A DNA stretch of 64,000 nucleotides from DTU098 sp964498525 (lineage in GTDB: Bacteria; Bacillota; Desulfotomaculia; Desulfotomaculales; Pelotomaculaceae), in the NCBI GenBank assembly GCA_964498525.1, contig CAZCGU010000003.1, positions 186,001 to 250,000 of the forward strand, read 5' to 3'. The notes under the pieces were generated by a model. It worked only from the letters and a program-made list of their open reading frames with translations. It did not search any database and was not told where the DNA came from. Position numbers and translations under genes: made by a program. This document shows positions 25,529-34,454 of the stretch, in pieces. Within the stretch, counting starts at the first letter, position 1, and every line of letters begins with the position of its first letter.

Positions 25529-25557
25529 ATGGTACCAACCATTCCAGTAAAAGTCAA
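25529..25557 (-). promoter_or_regulatory. Candidate abrB promoter
   Basis: On the - strand TTGACT (complement of 25552-25557), 17 bases, then TACCAT (complement of 25529-25534), upstream of abrB. The flanking ~170 bases are AT-rich. Confidence 0.5.
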
Positions 25558-25604
25558 TATATATTTTCAATAAAGTTACTTAATTTTACCTGTTTGCCGA
25601 AAAC

Positions 25605-25633
25605 TTGACAAGCTCATCGGGGTTGGTTAGAAT
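25605..25633 (+). promoter_or_regulatory. Promoter of the metG T-box leader
   Basis: TTGACA (25605-25610), 17-base spacer, TAGAAT (25628-25633): near-consensus sigma-A. Transcription would begin about 25640. Confidence 0.75.
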
Positions 25634-25639
25634 CTAGTT

Positions 25640-25930
25640 ATTGGTATTTCAAGAATTAAAGGCTTTGAAGGGGAAGAGTAGGCTGTGTTTTTTGACCCGG
25701 ACAGAGAGCGGGGTAAGGTGAAAGCCCGCCGGGGATTACCGGCTGAAGATGGCCCCGGAGCCGTGCGGCTGAAAATATGACGTAAGCCGTGCCGGATTCC
25801 CCGTTACAGGATCGGGGTAGGGGGAAGTTTCCCCGTACCCGCTAAAGGCCGTCTTTGTAAAAGGGCGGTAAAAAGGGTGGTACCGCGGAATAAATACCCG
25901 CCCCTCTAACACCGGGGGGGTATTTTTATT
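25640..25930 (+). promoter_or_regulatory. Methionine T-box riboswitch upstream of metG
   Basis: The leader holds an AGAGAGC-type motif, a GGTGAAAGCCC element, and the T-box itself AGGGTGGTACCGCGG (about 25874-25888). A terminator stem follows, ATACCCGCCCC against GGGGGGGTAT with TTTTTATT (about 25894-25930), which the antiterminator would compete with. ATG at 25777-25779, within 'GAAAATATGACG' and followed by A, is the likely specifier codon for methionine. Uncharged tRNA-Met would favour read-through into metG. Confidence 0.93.
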
Positions 25931-25970
25931 GGTGAGGGCCGGCTTTAACCGGCAAGGGAGGAAAACACCG

Positions 25971-27515
25971 TTGAAAAAGGGAAAATTCTATATCACAACA
26001 CCGATTTACTACCCCAGCGGTAATCTGCATATCGGGCATGCCTATACTTCCGTGGCGGCGGACGCCATGGCCCGTTTTAAAAAAATGACCGGTTTCGACA
26101 CCTGGTTTTTAACAGGCTCGGACGAGCACGGCCAAAAAATTGAGCGGGCTGCCGCCGCCGGGGGAGAACAACCCCAGGCCTACGTGGACAAGATCGTGGC
26201 CAACTTTAAGCGTCTGTGGCAGCGGCTGGAGGTGGAATACGATGATTTTATCCGCACCACCGAACCGCGCCACCAAAGGGTGGTGACCCGGTTTTTCCAA
26301 AGGCTTTACGATCAGGGGGATATCTACAAGGCCAGCTACGAGGGGTGGTACTGTTCGCCCTGCGAGGCTTTCTGGGCGGAAAGCAGGCTTTCCGAAGGCA
26401 ACTGCCCCGACTGCGGCAGGCCGGTGGAACTGCTGCAAGAAGAAAGTTACTTCTTTAAGATATCCAAGTATGCCGGCCGCCTGCTCCAGCACATTGAAGA
26501 ACACCCGGATTTTATCCAGCCCGTGGCCCGGCGCAACGAAATGGTAAGTTTTATTAAAAGCGGTCTGGAGGACCTCTGTGTCACCAGGACCACCTTCCAC
26601 TGGGGGATACCTGTTCCCTTTGAACCCGGGCATGTTATTTACGTCTGGGTGGACGCCCTGGTCAATTACATTTCCGCCCTGGGCTACGGGACGGAAGACG
26701 ACAGCCTTTATAAGAAATACTGGCCGGCGGACGTGCATCTGATGGCCAAGGACATCGTGCGTTTCCACAGCATTATCTGGCCGGCGTTATTGATGGCCGC
26801 CGGTCTGGAACTGCCCGAAAAGGTGGTGAGCCACGGCTGGATCCTGCTGGAAAGCGGCAAAATGTCGAAATCCAAGGGGAATGTTGTGGACCCCTTGATC
26901 TTGATAGACAAATACAGCGTGGATGCTATCCGCTATTACCTGCTCCGGGAATTGCCCTTCGGCTCGGACAGCCAATACAGCGAGGACGCCCTGGTTGAAC
27001 GGATTAACAAAGACCTGGCCAACGATCTGGGGAATCTGGTCAGCCGCTCCATAGCCATGATTGTGAAGTACTTCCAGGGGGAGGTCCGGGCGCCCGGCCC
27101 TGAGGCGGGCCCGGACGGGGAACTTATTGAGCTTGCCGGCCGGACTCCCGAAGATGTTGAGGAATGTATGAACAGGGTGGACCTGTCCAGCGCCCTGGGG
27201 GTCATCTGGCGTCTGGTGGGACGCGCCAACAAATACGTGGACGAAACGGCCCCCTGGAACCTGGCCAAAGACCCGGCCCAGAGGGAGCGCCTGGCCACGG
27301 TGATGTACAACCTGGCCGAGTGCCTGCGTTTTATTGCAATCCTCACCGCTTCCTTTATGCCCCTGCTCCCGCCCAGGATTTTTGCCCAGCTGGGCATTGA
27401 AGGGAACCGGGATATGCAAACCTGGGAATCCCTGACCTGGGGCAAACTGCCCGGGGGGACCGTGGTCCGGCGGGGCCCGGCGCTTTTCCCCAGGATTGAC
27501 ACAACTGCCAGGTAA
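25971..27515 (+). CDS. metG: Methionyl-tRNA synthetase (short form)
   Basis: A class I aminoacyl-tRNA synthetase of 514 residues: 'PSGNLHIGHAYT' (HIGH motif), the zinc knuckle CSPCEAFW ... CPDCGRPV, 'KMSKSKGNVVDP' and the alpha-helical anticodon-binding domain. The protein ends after 'ALFPRID', so it lacks the C-terminal dimerising/tRNA-binding (EMAP-like) domain found in B. subtilis MetS (about 660 residues). TTG 25971 follows AGGGAGG; an in-frame TTG at 25929 lies in the terminator T-run and is rejected. It is controlled by the Met T-box upstream. Confidence 0.95.
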   Translation: MKKGKFYITTPIYYPSGNLHIGHAYTSVAADAMARFKKMTGFDTWFLTGSDEHGQKIERAAAAGGEQPQAYVDKIVANFKRLWQRLEVEYDDFIRTTEPRHQRVVTRFFQRLYDQGDIYKASYEGWYCSPCEAFWAESRLSEGNCPDCGRPVELLQEESYFFKISKYAGRLLQHIEEHPDFIQPVARRNEMVSFIKSGLEDLCVTRTTFHWGIPVPFEPGHVIYVWVDALVNYISALGYGTEDDSLYKKYWPADVHLMAKDIVRFHSIIWPALLMAAGLELPEKVVSHGWILLESGKMSKSKGNVVDPLILIDKYSVDAIRYYLLRELPFGSDSQYSEDALVERINKDLANDLGNLVSRSIAMIVKYFQGEVRAPGPEAGPDGELIELAGRTPEDVEECMNRVDLSSALGVIWRLVGRANKYVDETAPWNLAKDPAQRERLATVMYNLAECLRFIAILTASFMPLLPPRIFAQLGIEGNRDMQTWESLTWGKLPGGTVVRRGPALFPRIDTTAR

Positions 27516-27622
27516 CCCTGGTGAACGGGCAGGCGGGGTTGAGCGGAAAAAAAGCGCACAAACAGCGAACTGCTTTTGTTATGTTTTAAAATCTGATTAC
27601 AGACATAAAGGACGGGTGCGAC

Positions 27623-28393
27623 ATGATCCTCTTTGATACCCATGCCCACCTGGAAGGTGAAGAATACGCCGCGGACCGGGACGGAGTGCTTGCCCGGGCC
27701 CGGTCCGCCGGAATTGTTCATATTGTCAACGTGGGCTTTAATTTGGAATCATCCCGCCGGTCGGTCAGGCTGGCGGAGGAATATGACCTGATTTACGCGG
27801 CCGTGGGCATTCACCCCCACAATGCCGCGGAAGCCGGGCCCGGCTACCTGGAAGAGTTAAGGGAAATGGCCGCCCATCCCCGGGTGGTGGCCCTGGGTGA
27901 AATGGGCCTGGACTACTACCGGGACCTTTCGCCGCGCCCGGTGCAGCAGAGAGTTTTTAGGGAACAGCTGGCCCTGGCCCGGGAACTGGAGCTCCCCTTC
28001 ATCATTCACGACCGGGAGGCCCACGGCGATATGATGAAAATTCTGAAAGAAAACCGGCCGGGCCCCTTAAACGGCGTAATGCATTGTTATTCCGGAAGCT
28101 GGGAAATGGCCCGGGAGTGTCTGGCTCTGGGACTATACCTGTCCATCGCGGGCCCCGTAACCTACCCCAATGCCAGAAAGCTCAAGGAAGTGGCTGCCCG
28201 CATTCCCCTGGATCGCCTTCTCATTGAAACCGACGCACCCTACCTCTCTCCGGCGCCCTTCCGGGGAAAACGCAACGAACCTGCCCGCGTAGCTGTCACC
28301 GCGGAGGAGATCGCTCGCTTGCGGGGTTTAAAAACAGAAGATTTAGCAAAGGCCTGTACAGAAAACGGCAGGAAGTTGTTCCGAATTGCTTGA
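27623..28393 (+). CDS. tatD: TatD family 3'-5' DNase
   Basis: A 256-residue metal-dependent hydrolase of the amidohydrolase fold: 'FDTHAHLEGEEY' (HxH), 'GIHPHNA', 'GEMGLDYYRD' (conserved Glu), 'PFIIHDREA', 'GVMHCYSG' and 'LLIETDAPYLSP' (final Asp) supply the two-metal site. TatD enzymes trim DNA/RNA ends and D-aminoacyl-tRNA substrates. It follows metG as in B. subtilis (yabD). Confidence 0.95.
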   Translation: MILFDTHAHLEGEEYAADRDGVLARARSAGIVHIVNVGFNLESSRRSVRLAEEYDLIYAAVGIHPHNAAEAGPGYLEELREMAAHPRVVALGEMGLDYYRDLSPRPVQQRVFREQLALARELELPFIIHDREAHGDMMKILKENRPGPLNGVMHCYSGSWEMARECLALGLYLSIAGPVTYPNARKLKEVAARIPLDRLLIETDAPYLSPAPFRGKRNEPARVAVTAEEIARLRGLKTEDLAKACTENGRKLFRIA

Positions 28394-28507
28394 ATAATAT
28401 AATAATAGAGAAGAGAGAAAGGATCCTAACAACTTTTTTGGGGAACAGAACCAGCGTGCCGCAATTCATGTGATTCAGGTGATTTTTTAAAGGGGGAGAG
28501 ATGTGAT

Positions 28508-29047
28508 ATGGGTGCCGCCAAAAAAAAAGGCCTGATCCTGGTCAATACGGGGAACGGCAAGGGCAAAACCACCGCTGCCCTGGGGATGGCCCTGAGGGCC
28601 TGGGGTCAGGGAATGAGGGTATTAATTATTCAGTTCATCAAGGGCGGGTGGAAATACGGTGAGCTGAAGGCCGCTGAAAAATTGACTCCTGACTTCGAGA
28701 TCAGGCAGATGGGGGAGGGTTTCATTAAGGGAGAGGACGACAGCTCCCTTGATGAGCACTGTCTGGCCGCCCGTCAGGCCCTGGAAACCGCCAAAAGGGA
28801 AATAGCCGCGGGGAAGCATGATTTGATTGTCCTGGATGAAGTCCTCTACGCCATTAACTACGGACTGGTTAAACTGGAAGATGTTCTGGAAATTTTAAAT
28901 CAAAAACCGGAAAAGCTCCATCTGGTCTTAACCGGCCGCAATGCACCGCCCCAAATTATTGAGCGGGCTGATCTGGTTACGGAAATGCGGGAAGTGAAAC
29001 ACCCCTTTACCCAGGGAGTTGCCGCCCAGAAAGGGATTGAATACTAA
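28508..29047 (+). CDS. cobO: Cob(I)yrinic acid a,c-diamide adenosyltransferase (BtuR/CobO)
   Basis: A 179-residue ATP:corrinoid adenosyltransferase of the CobA/CobO/BtuR family. 'VNTGNGKGKTTAALGMALRA' is the N-terminal inverted P-loop motif; 'IQFIKGGWKYGE' and 'LIVLDEVLYAINYGL' follow, and the end 'MREVKHPFTQGVAAQKGIEY' matches the family. It attaches the adenosyl ligand to corrinoids. It is far from the cbiZ/btu cluster at 55-60 kb but serves the same pathway. ATG 28508 has the site GGGGGAG upstream. Confidence 0.93.
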   Translation: MGAAKKKGLILVNTGNGKGKTTAALGMALRAWGQGMRVLIIQFIKGGWKYGELKAAEKLTPDFEIRQMGEGFIKGEDDSSLDEHCLAARQALETAKREIAAGKHDLIVLDEVLYAINYGLVKLEDVLEILNQKPEKLHLVLTGRNAPPQIIERADLVTEMREVKHPFTQGVAAQKGIEY

Positions 29048-29475
29048 GAAGCCCTTCTTGCGGGCAAGACCCTGTTAACCCCGTATGACAAACGGCTGCC
29101 CGCCCCATTTAAGGGAGAATGATCCCGGCTGCGGTCAGCGGGTTGCGGCCACAAAACTCCCACCACTGCGGGTGAGGGATGAATTTGGCTATGGTTAAGG
29201 ATGAAATACCGCCTTATTGTTCTTGTTTCTGAAGACTACCATGATATATAGGCAATATATGTTACGATACAAACCGGGCCCGGGGTTATTGTCAAAAAGC
29301 CTTTGTTTGCCCGTTACAGGCCGCATGCCGGCTGAGGTTGTAAAACGCCGTATTGGAGGCCGGGGTAAAGAGTTGTAAGCGAAGTCCATAGATACCTTCT
29401 ATATCTGGGTACCGGGACAAAAAATTCCAATCAATAAAACTTCGGCAGGGCGAGGTTTGGAAAGGGGGGTTGGCG
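29048..29475. other. Intergenic stretch without a recognised gene
   Basis: About 430 bases. Short hairpins occur, such as GCCCTTCTTGCGGGCAAG just after cobO. I looked for a cobalamin riboswitch because of cobO; the B12-box is not convincing. No gene was found. Confidence 0.4.
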
Positions 29476-29934
29476 ATGCGTCAGGTGCCGGTTTTTCTAG
29501 CGTGGCTCGTCAATGCCTTCGAAAACAGCTGTCAATACTCCGAGTATTACCTCGATCTCAGGACCGGCGATGTCAAGTATTTTTGCCCCCTGGATTTTCC
29601 GGAACACGGGAACAGGGTAAAAAGGCTTGATCGGTCAGAAAATTATATGAAACTGCCCAAACTGGAAAAAGAACTGACCAGGAGGATTAAGGGGGAATTC
29701 ATTGACCTGACAGATGATCCGGGGCTTAAAGAAGTACTGAAAAAGGCCCTGGCAGCGGACACAAAGTTTCGCAGGACGCTGCTGGAACTGGAGAATGAGC
29801 CAGTCCGGTTGAAATGGTATCAGTACCAGAACAAAAGATACGGTGATTTTCTAAAAGAGTGGTTTAAAGAAAAAGGTATTGAACTGGTTGAAAAGCCTCC
29901 GGTAAATGTGCTGGAGTCCAATAAGGGCTGTTAA
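29476..29934 (+). CDS. UPF0158 family protein
   Basis: A 152-residue protein matching the UPF0158 pattern: 'YYLDLRTGDVKYF' near the N-terminus, 'YMKLPKLEKELTRR' in the middle and 'FKEKGIELVEKPP' near the end, after 'RWYQYQN'-like residues (here KWYQYQNKRYGDFLKEW). The family has no established function. ATG 29476 follows AAAGGGGGG. It is monocistronic, ending at a strong terminator. Confidence 0.7.
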   Translation: MRQVPVFLAWLVNAFENSCQYSEYYLDLRTGDVKYFCPLDFPEHGNRVKRLDRSENYMKLPKLEKELTRRIKGEFIDLTDDPGLKEVLKKALAADTKFRRTLLELENEPVRLKWYQYQNKRYGDFLKEWFKEKGIELVEKPPVNVLESNKGC

Positions 29935-29936
29935 AG

Positions 29937-29974
29937 TAGCAGGACCCGGGCGGGCGGCCCGGGTCTGCTTTTCC
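29937..29974 (+). terminator. Intrinsic terminator after the UPF0158 gene
   Basis: A long stem (AGCAGGACCCGGGC with GCCCGGGTCTGCT, one bulge) around GGGCG-type loop, followed by TTTT. Confidence 0.8.
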
Positions 29975-30235
29975 CCCAGGGGGTTCCGGGGGTGAATCCG
30001 GGTGTTTTATTCAGGGATTTTTCAGTCGGCCGGGGCAAAAAAACACCCTGGAAAGCGGGATGGAAAAAAACGACAATAATAAACCCTATCCACTTCTGAC
30101 AACTTGTAGTAGAATAATAATGTGTTAGGTAAATACCGGCACGACAACCAGGCCAGCTATCCTTTTGTTAATTTTCCGCAGTTCTGGGTTTATGGATTCA
30201 AATTTAGCCGGATCCGGATACAAAGGGGGCATTTA

Positions 30236-31255
30236 ATGAGTTGGAACAGATTGTTGGATTGGGTAAAACGGGACAACCACAAAGATTCGGAGGAACCCCG
30301 GCCAAGGGGCGTTTTGTTCCTTTGGGCAGTTACCCTTGCAGTGGCTGTGTTGTTTTTTATTTGCGGTTACGCCTGGGCAAAAAAGACCGTTGTGCTGGTG
30401 GTGGATGGTAAGGAAACAACTGTGCAGGCATTTTCAGCCACAGTGGGGGGAGTACTGGAAAAGCAGGGGATCCCCGTACTGGAAAAGGATGAAGTGATTC
30501 CTGCCCCGGAAACGCCGCTTAAAGACAGCATGGTAATTACCATAAACCGGGCTGTGGATTTAAGCGTTTACGTGGATGGAGATGTAATTGCGGCCAGAAG
30601 CAGGGGGGAGACAGTAAGGGATGTCTTAAACGAGTACGGGATCTGCCTGGGGACTGAGGATGAAGTGGCGCCGGTCCGGGAAGCGCCTGTAACCGCGGGC
30701 ATGGAAATTTGCGTGGACAGGGTGCGTACCGTAACAGAGGTTTCCGAGGTTCCCCTCGACTTCGAAACCCAGAGACAATACACTGTAAACCTGCCCCAGG
30801 GTTCCACCCGTGTCGCCCAGGAAGGCCGGGCGGGAACAAAGCGCCAGACCTGGCAGGTTGTTTACAAAAACGACAGTGAGTTCAGCCGCCAACTGGCCTT
30901 CCAGGAGGTTGTAACAGCGCCCGTTGACAGGGTGGTTATGGTGGGAAGCGGGATGGTAGTTTCCCGGGGCGGCGAAGATATCAGGTACTCCGAGGTGAGG
31001 GAAATGGTGGCAACGGGCTACACCCACACAGGCAGCAATACCGCCTCGGGGGTATATCCCCATTACGGAGTAGCCGCTGTGGATACTTCCAATATTTCCC
31101 TGGGGACCAAGATGTACGTGGAGGGCTACGGCTACGCCACGGCCAGGGACCGGGGCGGCGCTATTAAAGGAAGCCGGATTGACCTCTTTTTTGAAACCCG
31201 CCAGGAAGCAATGAGCTGGGGCGTCAGAAGGGTAAAGGTATACTTTTTTGATTAA
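30236..31255 (+). CDS. yabE: YabE-like protein with DUF348, G5 and 3D domains
   Basis: A 339-residue cell-wall protein. A single membrane anchor (about residues 25-47, 'LFLWAVTLAVAVLFFICGY') is followed by two DUF348 repeats ('VVLVVDGKETTVQAFSATV' and 'VDLSVYVDGDVIAARSRG'), a G5-like domain and a C-terminal 3D domain: 'TGYTHTGSNTASGVYPHYG' and the DxD/3D residues 'ARDRGGAIKGSRIDLFF'. 3D proteins resemble the lytic domain of resuscitation-promoting factors. It occupies the yabE position after tatD, but rnmV, its usual neighbour, is absent. ATG 30236 has AAAGGGGG upstream. Confidence 0.9.
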   Translation: MSWNRLLDWVKRDNHKDSEEPRPRGVLFLWAVTLAVAVLFFICGYAWAKKTVVLVVDGKETTVQAFSATVGGVLEKQGIPVLEKDEVIPAPETPLKDSMVITINRAVDLSVYVDGDVIAARSRGETVRDVLNEYGICLGTEDEVAPVREAPVTAGMEICVDRVRTVTEVSEVPLDFETQRQYTVNLPQGSTRVAQEGRAGTKRQTWQVVYKNDSEFSRQLAFQEVVTAPVDRVVMVGSGMVVSRGGEDIRYSEVREMVATGYTHTGSNTASGVYPHYGVAAVDTSNISLGTKMYVEGYGYATARDRGGAIKGSRIDLFFETRQEAMSWGVRRVKVYFFD

Positions 31256-31283
31256 GCGGTAACAGATGTGGTTATCGTCAGGA

Positions 31284-31310
31284 CCTGCCCGCCGTCAGGC
31301 GGCGGGCAGG
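31284..31310 (+). terminator. Perfect 11-bp hairpin after yabE
   Basis: CCTGCCCGCCG, loop TCAGG and the exact complement, about 30 bases after the yabE stop, followed by TTTTACTTTTTT some 10 bases later. Confidence 0.6.
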
Positions 31311-31344
31311 CGGATAAAAGTTTTACTTTTTTGATTTGGCGTTG

Positions 31345-31370
31345 GGGCCGTAAGGCCCTTTTTGTTTTTT
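31345..31370 (+). terminator. Second terminator after yabE
   Basis: GGGCC, GTAA loop, GGCCC, then TTTTTGTTTTTT. With the hairpin at 31284 it gives a double stop before the pirin gene. A short in-frame ORF over this region is rejected. The rest of the ~400-base interval (31256-31660) has no gene. Confidence 0.7.
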
Positions 31371-31660
31371 CTGTTGCCTGGATGATGGCGGGTTGCACCG
31401 GGGCTTGGATACCAAAAAATAAACCTGCCAATTTCCACCCTGGAATTAGAATAATAAAGGAATTTGTTGATAATAGTAGAAAAAAGTCAAGTGGCAGGGG
31501 CTCGCTCCGTCCTTAAAGCCGGCAGTTCTTGTTCTGTTAATGAAACGGTGCTGTTCCTGGGGGGATGCCGTTCTACAAAGTTAACGGGTGAAAACCAGCC
31601 GGACTGGCATGATAAATTGTATTTTTGAAAAAATAGGCATACAAGGAGGCTTTTCTTTTT

Positions 31661-32527
31661 ATGAGCAAAATCCGGACTATTCGCAGGGTTATAAAAGGGC
31701 AGAAAGTAATTGAAGGCGCCGGACTCAAGCTTTTTAGAACCTTCGCCAACAACGATGTTGTTGATTTCGATCCCTTTCTTATGCTGGATATTTTTGATTC
31801 GGTGAATCCGGAGGAATACAGCAGGGGTTTTGACTGGCACCATCACCGGGGCGTGGAAACCATCACCTACCTTATTGAAGGGGAGATGGCTTACGAGGAC
31901 AGCCGGGAGAATGATTGCATTCTGGCGGCCGGCGGCTGCCAGTGGTTGACGGCGGGAGCCGGCATTTATCACCGGGAAACGCCGCTGCCCTCGGACAGGC
32001 TTCTGGGAGTCCAGCTGTGGCTCAATCTGCCGGCCAGGAGTAAAATGACGCCATTCAAGTACAGGGCCGTCTCCGGTGAGGACATCCCTGTTATTGACGA
32101 GGGGGACGCTAAATTGCGCCTTATTGCCGGTCAGTACCAGGATACCCCCGGCGCCATTAAAGCTGATTATGTGAAAACGCTCTTTTTTGACGTGGAACTT
32201 AAGGCAGATTGTGAGTGGTCCTTTGAATCCGTTAAAAACTCAAAACTATTCGTTTGTATTTTGCAAGGGGAGGGATGCTTTGAGCCCAAGGGCGGTGATT
32301 TCATTCCCCCCAGGCATGTGGTCTTGTTTAATGAGGGCAAAAAACTTCAGGTCAAAGCATCCGGTAAAGGCGTCAGGTTCCTCATCCTGGCGGGAAACCC
32401 CCTCCAGGAGCCGGTTGTCTGGGGCGGCCCCATAGTCATGAACACAATGGAGGAAGTGGAAAAGGGTTTTGACGACATGGACGTGGGGGCGCATTTCTTG
32501 TTCGAGCTGGATCCGGACGAGGATTAA
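31661..32527 (+). CDS. Pirin family protein
   Basis: A 288-residue bicupin. Conserved metal ligands are seen in 'HHHRGVETITYLIEGEM' (two His), 'YHRETP' (His and Glu pattern of the family). The start 'SKIRTIRRVIKGQKVIEGAG' and C-terminal cupin 'VCILQGEGCFEP' complete the match. Pirins bind Fe or Ni; some are quercetinases, others redox-sensitive co-regulators. The function here is not determined. Its ribosome site is AAGGAGGC. It lies between yabE and rsmA, where B. subtilis has rnmV. Confidence 0.9.
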   Translation: MSKIRTIRRVIKGQKVIEGAGLKLFRTFANNDVVDFDPFLMLDIFDSVNPEEYSRGFDWHHHRGVETITYLIEGEMAYEDSRENDCILAAGGCQWLTAGAGIYHRETPLPSDRLLGVQLWLNLPARSKMTPFKYRAVSGEDIPVIDEGDAKLRLIAGQYQDTPGAIKADYVKTLFFDVELKADCEWSFESVKNSKLFVCILQGEGCFEPKGGDFIPPRHVVLFNEGKKLQVKASGKGVRFLILAGNPLQEPVVWGGPIVMNTMEEVEKGFDDMDVGAHFLFELDPDED

Positions 32528-32832
32528 AAACCAAAAAACACCCGTGCCGCCGGGTAAGGGGGATCCTTCGGGGGAGGCCCGACGCCGTCGGCGGACCCCA
32601 CCGGCGCCGTGCGCCGGAATAAGATTTTTGGGAAGTACAGGAAACAAAGGGGCAGCGCCAACCCGCTGCTCCTTTTAATATTTGACCAATACCGCTCAAA
32701 TCAAGGCCGTTTGAAAACCGCAAGTCAAGCCGGCTCTTTTTGATTTAGCTTAAAACTGGGAATAATAAAAGGAAAACCCGGATTACTGTCGAAATTCTTG
32801 AACGCAAGACGAGCTTACAGGGGGACAGGACT

Positions 32833-33720
32833 TTGGTGGAAATCAATTCGCCTTCGGCCGTGAGGGCGATTATGGGCCGGTATGGTCTGGCCTGCAGGAA
32901 AAGCCTGGGACAAAATTTCCTGGTGGATCAGAATATTATCAATAAAATAATCGATGCCGCCAGCTTAAAAGAATCGGATCTGGTTGTGGAAATCGGCGCG
33001 GGATTAGGGGCCCTGACCCTGCCGGCCGCCCGCAGGGCGGCAAGGGTGCTGGCTGTAGAGGTAGACCGGGGTTTGCAGCCTGTTCTGGCGGAGATTTTGG
33101 CGGAGGCGGGGAACATCGAAGTCATCGAGGCCGACGCCCTGGAAGTGGATTATGATCAATTGGTCGAAAAAAGGACCGGTGGGGCTTACGGCAGGGGAGC
33201 CGGCAGCTACAAGCTTTTGTCCAACATCCCCTATGCCGTTACAAGCCCCCTTTTGATCCACCTGCTTAAGGGACGTTTCAACTTTTCCCTGCTGGTTATA
33301 ATGGTCCAGCTGGAAGTAGCCGCCCGGCTGGCGGCGGAACCCGGAACCCCGGACTACGGCGCTTTGAGCGTTGTTGTCCAGTACTATACCCGGCCGGAAA
33401 AACTTTTTCGGGTCCCCAGGACCGTTTTTTATCCCTTGCCGGGGGTGGATTCCGGTGTGCTGCGGCTGGTGGTGCGGCCCAGACCGGCCGTGGAGGTGCG
33501 CAGTGAAGAGGATTTCTTCCAGGTTGTCAGGGCCGCCTTCGGTCAGCGCCGCAAGACACTGTTGAATTCCCTGGCAGGCTCGGGCCTGGCGGCAACCAGG
33601 GAGGCGTGGCAGTCAATTCTCGGGCAGGCCGGGATCGATCCCCGGAGGCGGGGTGAAACCCTGGGCCTGCAGGAGTTTGCGGCAATAACGGAGTGCTACC
33701 TGGATTACAGGGGGCTTTAA
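32833..33720 (+). CDS. rsmA: 16S rRNA (adenine1518/1519-N6)-dimethyltransferase RsmA (KsgA)
   Basis: A 295-residue SAM-dependent methyltransferase: 'KSLGQNFLVDQNII' at the N-terminus, 'VVEIGAGLGALTL' (motif I), 'LSNIPYAVTSPLLIHLL' (catalytic NIPY motif) and a C-terminal helical domain ending 'LQEFAAITE'. It dimethylates two adjacent adenines near the 3' end of 16S rRNA. TTG 32833 (GTG 32836 is an alternative) follows GGGGGACAGGA. The ~300-base interval before it is GC-rich with small hairpins and no gene. Confidence 0.96.
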   Translation: MVEINSPSAVRAIMGRYGLACRKSLGQNFLVDQNIINKIIDAASLKESDLVVEIGAGLGALTLPAARRAARVLAVEVDRGLQPVLAEILAEAGNIEVIEADALEVDYDQLVEKRTGGAYGRGAGSYKLLSNIPYAVTSPLLIHLLKGRFNFSLLVIMVQLEVAARLAAEPGTPDYGALSVVVQYYTRPEKLFRVPRTVFYPLPGVDSGVLRLVVRPRPAVEVRSEEDFFQVVRAAFGQRRKTLLNSLAGSGLAATREAWQSILGQAGIDPRRRGETLGLQEFAAITECYLDYRGL

Positions 33721-33964
33721 GGGCCAGTTGCGGCCATCGCCTTTTTTTTCAAGGCTGCCCTGGTTTCCCCGGCCAGCCAGGTTGCTGCAGCCGTTTGCGG
33801 CGCACAAGGCGGATAGGCGGCCGCAGACGGGCTCGCCGCCCGCAACCCACGGCCTGTTTATGGCGCCGGCGGGCGGCGCGGCACAGCCGCAAAGGAACCG
33901 CGCCGCTGCCAGGAAGATGAGCCTGCCAGGCTTTTGAACTGACCGTCAGGAAAGGAGGGGGAGC

Positions 33965-34435
33965 ATGTTTTTTAACAGTCCAACCAAGGGCAGGATGAGT
34001 TTTGAAGCTATGATGGGGGATATTGTGGATTATATCCAGGGGCTCCCCTCCTCGTCCTGCAAAATTATCGTCGGTTCTGATTCGCAGGTGAAAAGCGACA
34101 CTTGTTTTATTACCGCCGTTATCGTCCACCGCCTGGGAAAGGGCGCCCGCTATTATTACCGCAAAAAAATTCACCGCAAAATAATAAGCCTGCGGCAAAA
34201 AATTTTTTATGAAACAGCCCTCAGCCTTGAGGTGGGCGGAGCCGTCCACAGGTATTTTGCCGACGGGGGATTGGACGATTTAGACGTGGAGATCCATATT
34301 GATGTCGGAATACATGGTGAAACCAAGGAACTTATCCGGGAGGTGGTGGGCATGGTTACCGGAAGCGGCTTTAAGGCCAAAATCAAGCCGGATGCCTTCG
34401 GCGCCTCCAGCGTGGCGGATAAGCACACAAAATAG
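33965..34435 (+). CDS. YkuK-like ribonuclease H-fold protein (DUF458)
   Basis: A 156-residue protein similar to B. subtilis YkuK: 'IIVGSDSQVKSDTCFITAVIV' is the first strand with the acidic residue, and 'VEIHIDVGIHG' and 'FKAKIKPDAFGASSVADKH' are typical of the family. It probably has an RNase H-like fold; activity is unproven. ATG 33965 follows AAAGGAGGGGG. Its stop is convergent with the glycosyltransferase gene. Confidence 0.8.
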   Translation: MFFNSPTKGRMSFEAMMGDIVDYIQGLPSSSCKIIVGSDSQVKSDTCFITAVIVHRLGKGARYYYRKKIHRKIISLRQKIFYETALSLEVGGAVHRYFADGGLDDLDVEIHIDVGIHGETKELIREVVGMVTGSGFKAKIKPDAFGASSVADKHTK

Positions 34436-34454
34436 ATGATCCCCGGAATATTCG

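Noticed and set aside
25650..25930. A reading frame that starts upstream of metG at 25929 in the T-box tail
   Set aside because: It begins in the terminator T-run; TTG 25971 has the ribosome site and the expected N-terminus.
29048..29475. A possible cobalamin riboswitch downstream of cobO
   Set aside because: Short matches to the B12 box are scattered, but the conserved core order and the stem elements are not there.
31268..31516. An 82-residue + strand frame with a hydrophobic segment and an AGC lipobox-like end
   Set aside because: It spans two hairpin terminators (31284-31310 and 31345-31370) and has no good ribosome site; the hydrophobic run comes from the T-run.
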